Shown in pieces: positions 21,776 to 31,619 of a DNA stretch of 64,000 bases; within the stretch, counting starts at the first letter, position 1; every line of letters starts with the position of its first letter. The notes under the pieces were generated by a model. That model saw only the letters and a program-made list of their open reading frames with translations. It did not search any database and was not told the origin of the DNA. The position numbers and the translations under genes are program-made. The stretch covers positions 118,501-182,500 of the forward strand of contig JAWQFJ010000498.1 in the NCBI GenBank assembly GCA_034096865.1. Reading direction: 5' to 3'. This DNA is from Theodoxus fluviatilis. Taxonomy: Eukaryota > Mollusca > Gastropoda > Cycloneritida > Neritidae.

Positions 21776-23194
21776 TCAGTCTTCATCACTGGATTCTTCT
21801 TCTTGGGCACCTGTTGCCCTTGGATTCAGGCGTCGCATCTCCCTCTTAAAGTCCTTGACAGTGTGGTACACCATATGACAGGGTGTCACACACAAAGCCA
21901 CCTTGCACTTCCTGCACTGGAACCGTGTTTCTTTTCTGTGTGTATACTGCTTACTCCTCTTGGTGTGCACTGAGCAGCGCACACATTTCTTTGCTGGCTT
22001 GGCCTTCTTTTCTGTGGGAGGAATCTCTTCAAGGAAGTGACGGCACCTTTGATCTTCCAGCCTTTCAGATTCCATAGGCTTTGCAATCTTCTGCCTCTTT
22101 CTTGGTGGCTCCTCCCCTCTTGGTCCAGCAGAAGGTTCTGGTTCTGGGTGCTGCCTGTGTTGAAGAGTAGGCAGGTCTTCACTGGCTGGCAGGCCTGCAG
22201 AGGTAGTTGGACCAGGCACTGGATCACTCAAGGTTTGTGACGATGATTCTTGAGTTTCTGTGGATGTGTCGCCAGCCAGCTGAAGGATCAACTGCAGGGT
22301 GAAATCCACCTGGGTGAGGCTCTTCCCTTCCTTCTTGTAGAGGATGAAGGCCTGGACTTTGGCCATGTGGATCAGATGAGTTGCTGCCCTTTTCCACCAC
22401 TTCATTGTTTTCCTATTGAAAGCATAGTAGCTCAAGTTTTGGTCAAGGGCATCCACTCCACCCATGTTGGCATTGTATTTGTGGACAATACCTGGTCTTG
22501 TAATGTCCACCTGGGTTCCATCTCTCGGCCTTTTCTTCTTTCCAGTTGCCACTGGTGCAGCTGTATGGGCAGTGCTGAGAAGCATGCAGTCACGTCTGTC
22601 ACGGAAGCGCATTGCAACAATGCCACCTTTCTGTCGCACAGCACACTCTCCCTTGGCCAGCCTCAGGGTCTTGCTTTTCAGGGATGGAGGGTTTCCCTTC
22701 CTCATTCTCAGGACAGTTCCACAGGCAGTGGTGCCAGATGCCAGGAGCTCCTGAAATAGTGCCACACTAGAAAAAAAAGAGTCCATGTAGATGCAATGGC
22801 CCATCTGCATGAACTCCCTTGTGACAAACTTCACAACATTGGGGCCATGGCCATGCTCCACAGACCCTCTCTCCTTGCCTGTGTACATCTTCATGCTGCA
22901 GATATATCCACTTGCAGACTCACAGCAGCAATACAGTTTTATGCCATACCTGATGGGCTTTTTTTGGATGAACTGCCTGAAAGACACTCTTCCCCTCCAT
23001 GGCACGATGCTTTCATCCACAGCAAGATTTTGTTCAGGGTAGTATGTCTCCCTGAACTTCTCACACAGATGATCAAACAGTTTCCTGATCTTGAAGATCT
23101 TGTCAGCATCAGGACTATTGGCAGGAGGCATCTGGCTGTTGTCAGCAAGGTGGAAAAAGGCCAGGATTGCCAGGAAACGGTCACGGGGCATGAT
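21776..23194 (-). CDS. piggyBac transposase exon 2 (catalytic and zinc-binding)
   Basis: Acceptor tttcccag|ATC at 23194 on the minus strand, stop at 21776. Joined to exon 1 it gives 694 residues. Catalytic aspartates of the DDD piggyBac type are visible: VDESIVPWRGR (D about 282), YMDSFFSS (D about 360), and NANMGGVDALDQ (D about 470, with a further D at 473). The C-terminus has a Cys/His cluster, KKCVRCSVHTKRSKQ, then FQCRKCKVALCVTPCHMVYH, the cysteine-rich domain that binds the element ends in piggyBac enzymes. No stop or frameshift interrupts it, so it could be active or recently active. Confidence 0.92.
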   Translation of the reverse strand: MMPRDRFLAILAFFHLADNSQMPPANSPDADKIFKIRKLFDHLCEKFRETYYPEQNLAVDESIVPWRGRVSFRQFIQKKPIRYGIKLYCCCESASGYICSMKMYTGKERGSVEHGHGPNVVKFVTREFMQMGHCIYMDSFFSSVALFQELLASGTTACGTVLRMRKGNPPSLKSKTLRLAKGECAVRQKGGIVAMRFRDRRDCMLLSTAHTAAPVATGKKKRPRDGTQVDITRPGIVHKYNANMGGVDALDQNLSYYAFNRKTMKWWKRAATHLIHMAKVQAFILYKKEGKSLTQVDFTLQLILQLAGDTSTETQESSSQTLSDPVPGPTTSAGLPASEDLPTLQHRQHPEPEPSAGPRGEEPPRKRQKIAKPMESERLEDQRCRHFLEEIPPTEKKAKPAKKCVRCSVHTKRSKQYTHRKETRFQCRKCKVALCVTPCHMVYHTVKDFKREMRRLNPRATGAQEEESSDED

Positions 23195-23516
23195 CTGGGA
23201 AATTAAAAAGGAAACAAATTTTCAGTTTTCAAGCTAAAAAAGAATGAATAAATCAGTTGCTAGTGAAGGGAATACAATTTACAATACTAACAGCAAAAAT
23301 CATATGCAGCATACATTGAAATGCATGATAGGCCAGAATTAATGTACAACCTTCCTTGGCAAAGTATTTAGCCTCATTCAATGAAACAAGAGCAAATGTA
23401 CTCGAGACAATCATGCATCAGAATATGGTTGTGTGTGTTTGTGTGTGTGTGTGTGTCTGAGAGAGAGAGAGAGATCAAAGTCAGGCAATAAGGAAGTAAA
23501 AAGGCTATATATTTAC
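23195..23516 (-). other. Transposase intron (322 bp)
   Basis: Donor GGCAAG|GTAAAT and acceptor TTTCCCAG|ATC on the minus strand; phase 0. It contains a short GT/GA microsatellite (forward 23430-23475). Confidence 0.85.
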
Positions 23517-24182
23517 CTTGCCAAAGAAAGGTGTCTCCAGCACTGGGTGGGTTGACCAAAAGTGTCGAAGCTCTGACTTATCTATAAGCCCCATGGCCAT
23601 GAGAAGAGCTATGAATTTCTTCATCTCGACTTGATTTGTCTGTTTCCACTTCTTGAGGTAGAAAAACCCTGGAATCTTCTCGGCAACCTTCTGTGCGTAA
23701 TCATTTGTCTCTTTGACAAACAAGTCAAACATTTCATCATCGATGAAAAGACCAAAATAATCTTTCGGCGTCTTTTCTCCAGGAATGGTTACTTTCAAGC
23801 CTGGTGCACCTGTAAAGGCAGGAATGTCACCAATCTCGCCGTATTCCACCTCTATCCATCCTTTATCAGCAGCTGGTGATGCCGTTCGCATGCCACGCCT
23901 ACTTCGACCTCGCACACTCGATTGAGTCCGGCATCGACTTGGCCGAGTGAAACTGGTCGAAGCACTCTCATAACTTGGACCGGGCACTGCCTCATCAGAT
24001 TCCGAATAATCTAGGTCAAAATCAGAGCTCTGATCGCTATCATAGACCTCACTTTCACTGTCTGAATCAAGGCATGGCTCTAAAAGCGATTGCTGGGTTG
24101 ATTCTCTCTCCATTTCTGTCATTTTTGCATGAAAAACGCCATCAAAACACTCGCGATTTCTTCGAGAATGCAGTTCGTACAT
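23517..24182 (-). CDS. piggyBac transposase exon 1 (N-terminal)
   Basis: 222 codons, ATG at 24182. An acidic leader (SDSESEVYDSDQSSDFDLDY) is followed by a basic stretch, then the family N-terminal block DYFGLFIDDEMFDLFVKETN, EMKKFIALLMAMGLI and FWSTHPVLETPFFGK. The splice joins ..FFGK to IMPRDRFLAIL.., the usual continuous motif of PGBD-like proteins, which confirms the intron. An alternative Met lies at residue 21. Confidence 0.9.
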
Positions 24183-24323
24183 TTATCCAAGGGAGGTAAC
24201 AATGTAAACATCCTGGGTTCTGTCTAAAGTACGAACTGAACCAAAAACGAATCATGGGGTCCTCAGACGTATATATATTTCTGCCGGTGACGGAGGCTGT
24301 TCAGCTGAGACGTGTATATATAT

Positions 24324-24946
24324 ATATGGTCAAGAGTACAGAGGTGCTGAGTATTGTGTGACACAAATATTTCAAAATAAACTTTCTGATACAGTAAATG
24401 AGTAATGATACACTCTTCATTTCACATAAATATGATGCATTAGGTGATGTCTAAACTGTACAGAAAAGAAAAACTGAATGTAATCTTTAGTTTATCTTTT
24501 GTGGCTCTTTTTCTGAATGAGTGGTGGTGTCAAGTTACGATGAGACTCCAAACTGTCTTCTTCAAATACAACTAAACTATTCAAAACAAAAACTTTATTG
24601 CAGCTTACACATCCAATTATTAATGATATTTTTGCTCCTAGGTCAAAAAGGAATGAAATAAAACCATAATTGTTAGTCAAATTAGAGGTTAGCATTCGTC
24701 TTAACGCAACTTTACACCGCAGTGTCACACTTTCTCTCATTCAATCTTTCGCGCAAAGCATGAAAAACATCAAAGGTGAAGAAGATTTATTAAGCATCAA
24801 ACACATGTGCAGAAACTTCGATCTTTTGTCAACAACATGAAACAAGTTTGGATTGTGTGAGTTGACAGTGTGAGGAGAAAGAGGCTCTGTTTTGAGGTAG
24901 GGTAGTGAAATCGGCGTACTCAGCACCTGCGTACTCTTGACCATAT
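24324..24946. mobile_element. ~600-bp MITE with 30-bp inverted ends, copy 2 (nested)
   Basis: Same family as 18703-19300, with identical orientation and terminal ATATGGTCAAGAGTAC. It is inserted in a TA-dinucleotide run inside the right end of the piggyBac element, so it is younger than that element. Confidence 0.85.
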
Positions 24947-25171
24947 ATATATATATATGTATATGTCTCCCGTCAGGAATGGGTTAAGCTGAAACATTAC
25001 TGTGGGTCTGAAAGGTTGAAGCTTGTTCCCATACATGCACTGAACTCTACCCAAGGGAGAATGACATGATACACTTCTAGCTTTCTGCCTATTTCCATAT
25101 GAAGTCAGGTTGGTTGCTGGAGAAGCTGGTGTGTTGGATAATTGGGAGGTCAATGTGTTGTTGACTTGCAG

Positions 25172-25314
25172 GCTTCCTGCAGCAGTGTCCTACACACCCA
25201 AGACCAACACAGTGACGTACAAGCCTCACCTGCTCCCTGCTGCCACCACCATGGACGCCATTCCTACCTACGTGGATGACGAGGGCTACATCTACCTGCA
25301 GCTCACCAGTGAAG
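25172..25314 (+). CDS. Tudor protein exon 7
   Basis: Acceptor tgttgttgacttgcag, donor GTGAAG|GTCGGC; in phase 2, out phase 1. It encodes a linker, LPAAVSYTPKTNTVTYKP, and the first strand of the next module, IPTYVDDEGYIYLQLTSE. The donor is non-ideal (GTCGGC), but the phase matches the next exon exactly. Confidence 0.87.
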
Positions 25315-25810
25315 GTCGGCCTCCCCAACTGTCTCCATGCACCCGCAGAACAGTCCCCTGGAGATTGGGTGTTGTCATGCACTTTAGATGGAAAGACCTT
25401 AAAGAATAGCGGCAACTTGTTATTTACGCAAGGCATGTTGTCCTTTGCGTAGCTGGCTGATTTGTTGTGGATCATGAAAAATACCAAATCCATTCCTAAG
25501 GCCTTCTGGCCCATTTCAAATGTTACAGGAGCAATGGTAACTTCTAAATGACTGCTCATCAAGACTGAAAATCAGGAAGATATAATGAGGATAATCTACC
25601 AAGTTTCTATAGGAATGACAACCTGATGTACATCAGATGCATCTAAGTGGGAATTAATGGTCAAAAGTTTCCTAATGTGAGCTGTGTATTCAACGAAAAA
25701 CTCATTTCTGTGGTTTCATCTATTTCTGTGGGCCAGAGGAGTGCTCAGTGTTTACTCTACAGCAGTCAGTCAGGAGGCATTACTGAGGCTTCTTGTTTCT
25801 TCGGTGCCAG

Positions 25811-25974
25811 AACCCATCAGGACAAGCCTGTGCAGTCGGCTGCAGGAGACTTATGCATACTCGGCCTATGAGGAGATCCAGTGGCGAGAAGGCTACGACT
25901 GCGTGGCACTGTACACGCTTGACAACGTCTGGGCCCGTGCTCGCATCCTCAGTTTGTCAGGCAACACTGCCAGG
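25811..25974 (+). CDS. Tudor protein exon 8 (Tudor core, first half)
   Basis: Acceptor cttgtttcttcggtgccag, donor CAGG|GTGAGT; in phase 1, out phase 0. It encodes EEIQWREGYDCVALYTLDNV and WARARILSLSGNTAR. The usual WYRA is WARA here, so one cage aromatic is missing. Confidence 0.92.
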
Positions 25975-26068
25975 GTGAGTCCTCTCTGGAGCACAGCCCC
26001 TCGTCTCGGACCTTGGAGTCAATGACATTGTGTGTACTGTATTTTTCAAACTACAAGGTGCTTCTTAA

Positions 26069-27179
26069 CTCATTGCTTACGCAGGGATAGCATTAGGAAC
26101 TTTACCTGTGTACGCAGTGTTTTTGCAAGTTTTCAAAAAATCACACAAAGTCCAAATTTAGAATAACTGTTTAATGGTTGGTACCACAAGAAAGATAATC
26201 ATTTGCACTTTCTAGCTGAAGTGCTGGATAGTTACAATATGCAGTAAGAAAATTGGGGAAATTAGGTTTTTAACACCAGGTACATGCAATTTTGATTTTC
26301 ATTTTTTTTACACCTAATGTATTGTAATAATAGTCAAGAGATAAATTTTGCACAACAGTTCTGAAATCAGTATTTCCGCATCAAACTATATTGATGAATG
26401 ATTGACTACAGGATAAAAAAATGCTTGAAAATGATTTTTTTTAGCAAGTCAGAGAGGGGAAATCAGAAAATATACACTTACTCACTGCAATCTGTCTCTG
26501 TTTGAATAGAAGAAAAGTCTCAAATGACCTGAGAGAAAGAAGGCGCCCTACTCAGCATAGTCCTCTTTTGTGTGGTACAGTTCATTGGAGGAGTAGAGAA
26601 GGTTTTCGGCATCCTCTGCATCCGAATCGATGTCTGTGTCTGCTGTAAAAACCGTTTCTATCTCTTCCTCTCTTTCTGACGCGACGGCGACGAAGTCAAT
26701 TCGTTTTCGTTTTCAGCCACGAAATCGATTCGTCTTCGTAATCAGCCACCGCTTCATTCTCGTTGACTGGGACTATTTCCGCATCAGAATCATAAAGATC
26801 TTCTTCAGAAGTCCAATATCCACCTAGATCTTCAATATCAGACCCTTCTTCCATCCACACTTCTAATACTTCGTCATTTTCATCACCGATCGATCACCTT
26901 TCGACAACGCGACGCCATGTTGACAAGCGCATAAACCCGACGTAGGGTGAGCGTAGCTTCTACTACATCTAGCTTTCTCACGGGGACTATACTAAAAGAA
27001 AAGGTAACTCCAGCAAACACACACTGGACAGAGAATAAAGAGCTGTACGATTTACTTCCCTTGAAACAGACACGGAGATAGGAAAAATTAATTACGGCGA
27101 CCGCAACACGTACTTGCGCTACGTAGCCAACGGGTGTTGGCGTTATCGCAACACGTCCTTGCGCTGCGTAAGCAATGGG
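26069..27179 (-). mobile_element. piggyBac-type non-autonomous element
   Basis: TTAA at 26065-26068 and 27180-27183. The ends match well: CTCATTGCTTACGCAG at the left and CCCATTGCTTACGCAG (reverse complement) at the right. The minus strand holds a decayed acidic transposase N-terminus. There is no catalytic domain. Confidence 0.85.
26620..26918 (-). pseudogene. Decayed acidic transposase N-terminus
   Basis: An ATG at 26918 opens a frame that stops after eleven codons. In other frames the same stretch is strongly acidic (YWTSEEDLYDSDAEIV, YEDESISW), as in the leaders of piggyBac transposases. At least two frame changes are needed; assignment rests on composition and position inside a TTAA element. 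Confidence 0.4.
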
Positions 27180-27183
27180 TTAA

Positions 27184-28304
27184 GATAAGGCACACCTCCT
27201 CTTTTTTATTTAAAGATCCATTTGAGCCATGTATAAGGAACATCACAGTATAAGGCTTATATCAAAGCCTTCAGTACCAAGCTGATTACTTGAAGGTGCA
27301 GAAAAGGTGAATACTTCATTAGGCAGTGTTGTGAATGAGTATGAAAATAAGATGAAAAATTCTGTGGATAGATAGCACTTTGTGATAAAATTTAGTACTC
27401 ACAAAAGCAACATGTGCTGATAAATTCATAGCAGCATGTGCACTAGCTGCACTAGGAAAATGATATGAATTTCTGTCTCGAGCATATTGTCCACAAATTA
27501 AGTTCTTCTATTGTACAATGCGCTTTTGTCACTTTGGAGGGAAAAAGTATCACCTTTTTGTCTGAAAGTTTAAGTACATCAAGTCACCCCATGTAGTGAA
27601 GCTTCATTTGCTTCACTTCTCCCCACCCAAGAGTAAAGCAGAGCACACATGAGGGCTGTGGTGACACACTGTAGAATAACTAACCTTTGTGAACCAACAT
27701 CAGGCTGGAATATTCCCCAGGGGGTGGAGATGGTGCCGGCACGTGTGTGGTTCCTATCTGGCAGTGCAATCACAGGCAGTAAAGGATTGATCAAGTGTCC
27801 CAGTGAGCAGGGAATAAAGGGTACAAGTAGTTTGAGCTAGAGACGTGAGTCCAAAGTAGCAGTGGAAATCCAGTACCTTTACCTGTATTTATAGGTGTGG
27901 CTGGCAGTGCTGGATACCAATCTCACAATGTCCAGACTTCTGTCAGAAAAGCCTGACAAAATTGACTGCTGCCGACCTCAGAAACATGAAGATTAGCAAT
28001 TTCCAGGAAATACCATTTGATGCAAAATGATAACCAGGTGTAAGGATTTTTTGTTAAGATCTACAAATCTGAAGCCTTCCACACATGCTATTTTAGGATG
28101 ACCAGTTTTTGTTGGTTTTCTTTTTAGGGGGAAGGGGGTGGGGATTCCTTGATCATCCGCTTCCACATGTTTTATTGCGCAGTTAGTTCTGCTTGTGGCA
28201 TTTTTTGTTTTCCCCCATCTTTGACCGACAGTGTTTGTGCATACTGAAGTGTGCCATGTGTTGTGTAGCATTTTGCTATATGCCTTGTCTGCACTGTGGT
28301 GCAG
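27184..28304. other. Intron, nothing recognised
   Basis: Short frames on both strands without domain features; the last 40 bp carry the acceptor of exon 9. Confidence 0.4.
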
Positions 28305-28427
28305 GTGCTGTTTCTGGAGTTTGGCAACGTGGAGGACGTGTCAGTGGAGGACCTGCGCGTGGCCACGGAGGAGATATTGGCGGTGCCCTTGCTGACCATG
28401 CTTGCCACCCTGCACACTGTGCACCCA
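28305..28427 (+). CDS. Tudor protein exon 9 (Tudor core, second half)
   Basis: Acceptor ctgcactgtggtgcag, donor CACCCA|GTGAGT; phase 0 both sides. It encodes VLFLEFGNVEDVSVEDLRVA, where the family DYGN motif is EFGN. A Helentron-like element begins 53 bp after the donor. Confidence 0.92.
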
Positions 28428-28480
28428 GTGAGTGCGGCTTCCTTTCCGTCTCTTCTCTTCCGCTCCTCTCTGAGTAAAAA

Positions 28481-29316
28481 TTTTTGACTCACATGCGAAG
28501 CAAAAGTGAGTCTATGTACTGAGCCGTTTCTTCCGTCCGTCCGGGCGTAAAAAACTTAAACGTTGGATTTTTCTCGGAGACTATTAAGTCTATCAACACC
28601 AAATGTGCCATGATGGTGTATGATGACAAGGCCTCAAAAAACATACATAGTGACTTGACCTTGCTTCAAGGTCACAGGAGCCATAAATGTGGTTTCAAAA
28701 ACAGTCATTTTTCACATTTTCCCAATTTTCTCCCACGTTATTAAGAATGGCGACCTTAGCTACAAGTGGTATATAGGTCAAAGCAAGCCCTATCTTTTGA
28801 TACCAGTTTGGTTGACCTTGCTTCAAGGTCAAGGTCACAGGAGCTCTTCAAAGTTGGATTGTCTACATATTTTGAAGTGACCTTGACCCTGAACTATGGA
28901 AGATAACTGTTTCAAACTTAATAATTATGTGGGGCACATGTTATACTTTCATCATGAGACACATTTGGTCACATATCATCAAGGTCAAGGTCACTTTGAC
29001 CCTTATGAAATGTGACCAAAATGGGGTAGTGAACCACTACAAGTGACTATATCTCATGGTAGAAAGTGCCAATAAGCACCATTGTGCTTCCTATGTCTTG
29101 AATGAACAGCTTTGTGTTGCATGACCTTGGATGACCTTGACCTTGGGTCAAGGTCACATGTATTTTGGTAGGAAAAATGTGTAAAGCATTTCTTTGTGTA
29201 TGATGTCATTGGTAGGTTTAGTTGTTTGACCTTGACCTTGAAGGTCACATGAAGGTCAAGGTAATGTAAAGGTCAAGGTCAAGCATGTGAGTCATATGGG
29301 CTTTGCCCTTCTTGTT
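28481..29316 (+). mobile_element. Helentron/HINE-like element, copy 3
   Basis: Full-length member of the family at 2479, with both ends preserved. One of the AAGGTCA repeats near 28670 is shortened and GTCATA replaces GTCGTA at the 3' end. Confidence 0.8.
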
Positions 29317-29496
29317 TTTCTTTTCTGTTGTTTTTCTCTTCCTTTCTATTGATGGCATTTTCAGTCTCATGGTGTCCCTTGTGCTTGTCAGATGTACAGT
29401 CTTCTCTGCTTTTGCCTCTTTTTCCTTTGTTTGCACCTTCACCACACACTCTCACCTATCCCGCCCTTTACTCTCTCCAGTTCTCTCATGCTCTCG

Positions 29497-29747
29497 CTCC
29501 TCCCTCCCTCCCTCCCTCTCTCTCTCCTTCCCTCCCTCCCTCCCTCCCTCCCTCCCTCCCTCCCTCCCTCCCTCCCTCCCTCCCTCCCTCCCTCCCTCCC
29601 TCCCTCCCTCCCTCCCTCCCTCCCTTCCACTTCCTCCCTCCCTCCCTCTTCCTCCCTCCCTCCCTCCCTCCCTCTTCCTCCCTCCCTCCCTCTTCCTCCC
29701 TCCCTCCCTCCCTTACCCTCTCGCTGTCTCTGTCTAACTGTCTATCT

Positions 29748-29821
<74 letters not shown>

Positions 29822-29822
29822 C
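29497..29822 (+). repeat. (CCCT)n and (CT)n microsatellites
   Basis: About 200 bp of CCCT with TTCC interruptions, then about 65 bp of pure CT, then three CTCTG units. Confidence 0.97.
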
Positions 29823-30173
29823 TCTGCTCTGCTCTGCTCTTCTTCCTATACTCTGTTTACAGATTTCCTGCTTTTTCCACTGCTTCAGAGCAATTATTTA
29901 GACAATGCTTTTGCATTTCTGGACGCATGGTAGGTTGTGAATTTGTGTGTGTATGTGAGAGAGAGAGACTGAGAGAGATAAATGAATTGAAGAGGGAACA
30001 ATGACAATGACTTTTTTGCTTGTACTCATTGGATTATTAATCTAGGTACAATTAGTCCATTTGGCCAACATGGGCCCTATCTTTGGACATGGTGTCCTTG
30101 TACAGATTTGCCTTTAGTACTTGTCAACAATGGCATCAACCCCAAAGAGGCTGTCTGGATGACCTTGTGAAGG

Positions 30174-30654
30174 GTGATCTTCATCTTGTCTTCCTCTTGC
30201 CAGAATACACAGCCTGGCTCCTTGATGACTGTGTGTAGCGTGATCTTCATCTTGCCTTCCTCTTGCCAGAATACAGAGCATGGCTCCTTGATGACTGTGT
30301 GTAGCGTGATCTTCATCTTGCCTTCCTCTTGCCAGAATACACAGCCTGGCTCCTTGATGACTGTGTGTAGCGTGATCTTCATCTTGCCTTCCTCTTGCCA
30401 GAATACACAGCCTGGCTCCTTGATGACTGTGTGTAGCGTGATCTTCATCTTGCCTTCCTCTTGCCAGAATACAGAGCATGGCTCCTTGATGACTGTGTAG
30501 CGTGATCTTCATCTTGCCTTCCTCTTGCCAGAATACACAGCCTGGCTCCTTGATGACTGTGTGTAGCGAGATCTTCATCTTGCCTTCCTCTTGCATACAC
30601 AGCCTCTCTCCTTGATGACTGAGTATCTTTTTCATATTTCCTTCCTCTTGCCAG
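30174..30654 (+). repeat. 66-bp array derived from a splice acceptor and exon start
   Basis: About seven units of 66 bp. Each contains cttcctcttgccagaataca and then (g)agcatggctccttgatgact or cagcctggctccttgatgact. The first 20 bases equal the real junction at 30654/30655 (tttccttcctcttgccag|AATACAGAGCATGGC). Starts at 30174, 30240, 30306 and so on. The last two or three units have small deletions, one of which creates an in-frame TAG at about 30498. Confidence 0.93.
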
Positions 30655-30741
30655 AATACAGAGCATGGCACCTGGAGCTTGGAAGGCCTGGAGGACCTGC
30701 ACGAACTTCTGGTGGGCAAACAGTGTAGAGTCACCATCAAG
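30655..30741 (+). CDS. Tudor protein exon 10
   Basis: Phase 0 at both ends; donor ATCAAG|GTAGGC. It encodes NTEHGTWSLEGLEDLHELLV and GKQCRVTIK, part of the SN-like lobe of the module. Several upstream copies of its acceptor exist in the adjacent array, so the true 5' end is the most proximal one that joins in frame. Confidence 0.88.
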
Positions 30742-31137
30742 GTAGGCTGCATGCTGAGTAGTGTGGTGAGAGTGGTGGAGTACTCTCAGCCTTTGTCACT
30801 GTGCTTGTTTGAGCTGTCTGTCCCAGAGAGTGGCAGTGCCTTATTAGAAACCAAGGAAATGCTCACTAGAAATGACATCTGACCAAATCCAAACTTTTTT
30901 ATACATACTCTCTACTCATGTATGTGCAAATACTTGCCATGAATGCATTTGAAGTTTTTTATAGCTGTCAGCAAGAATTGCTACCTTTCGCAAAACTCCA
31001 CTTGTAATGCCCCTTACCTATTACTTGGATGCAATCGGAGGCCTGGTGTCGATGTTATAAAACAAAAATGTTGTATGCCTTATTATTCTTATTTCTTTCT
31101 CCATGGCATGATTATGTAATGTAGTGTAGCTATTGGT

Positions 31138-31140
31138 TTA

Positions 31141-31208
<68 letters not shown>

Positions 31209-31212
31209 TTTA
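31138..31212 (+). repeat. (GT)n(TA)n microsatellite
   Basis: About 11 GT units followed by about 20 TA units. Confidence 0.95.
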
Positions 31213-31619
31213 TGTTTATGTGACTGGAATCTGGGGTTGAAAAGGCATTTTGTAGCTGTATATGGGCTTTTCCAAAAAGCTGGGTTGCTACACAGGTGTA
31301 ATGGGGAAAACCCTTTTTGAACTCCAAAACAACTCTTTTTCTCAATGTTATGGGTGTAAACCTCCCCCAAAATGATTTCAGAAATAGTATTGATAACTTC
31401 ACATTTATAGATTATCAGTGCATTTCAAATATTTGGCCCAAAAGTCGAAAAGTGGTTCAGAAGAAGGTCACGTGTTGTGACATGCTAGATATGCATTTAG
31501 TTGGGCATAGATTTGAATTGCAAGATAGCATATTAAAACACAATGAAATCATATTCGTATCTATTAATACTTACATAATTGTACCATTAGTTTGAAATAA
31601 TGATGTGTTTAGTATTTTC

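Larger units (their letters stand above)
20365..24983 (-). mobile_element. piggyBac element with apparently intact transposase
   Basis: TTAA at 20361-20364 and 24984-24987. Terminal inverted repeats are short and imperfect: CCCTTTTCTGAC at the left and CCCATTCCTGAC (reverse complement) at the right. It encodes a two-exon transposase on the minus strand. Near its right end a 0.6-kb MITE (24324-24946) has inserted into a TA run. The left 1 kb holds diverged tandem repeats of about 363 bp. The element lies in the intron between Tudor exons 6 and 7. Confidence 0.88.
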
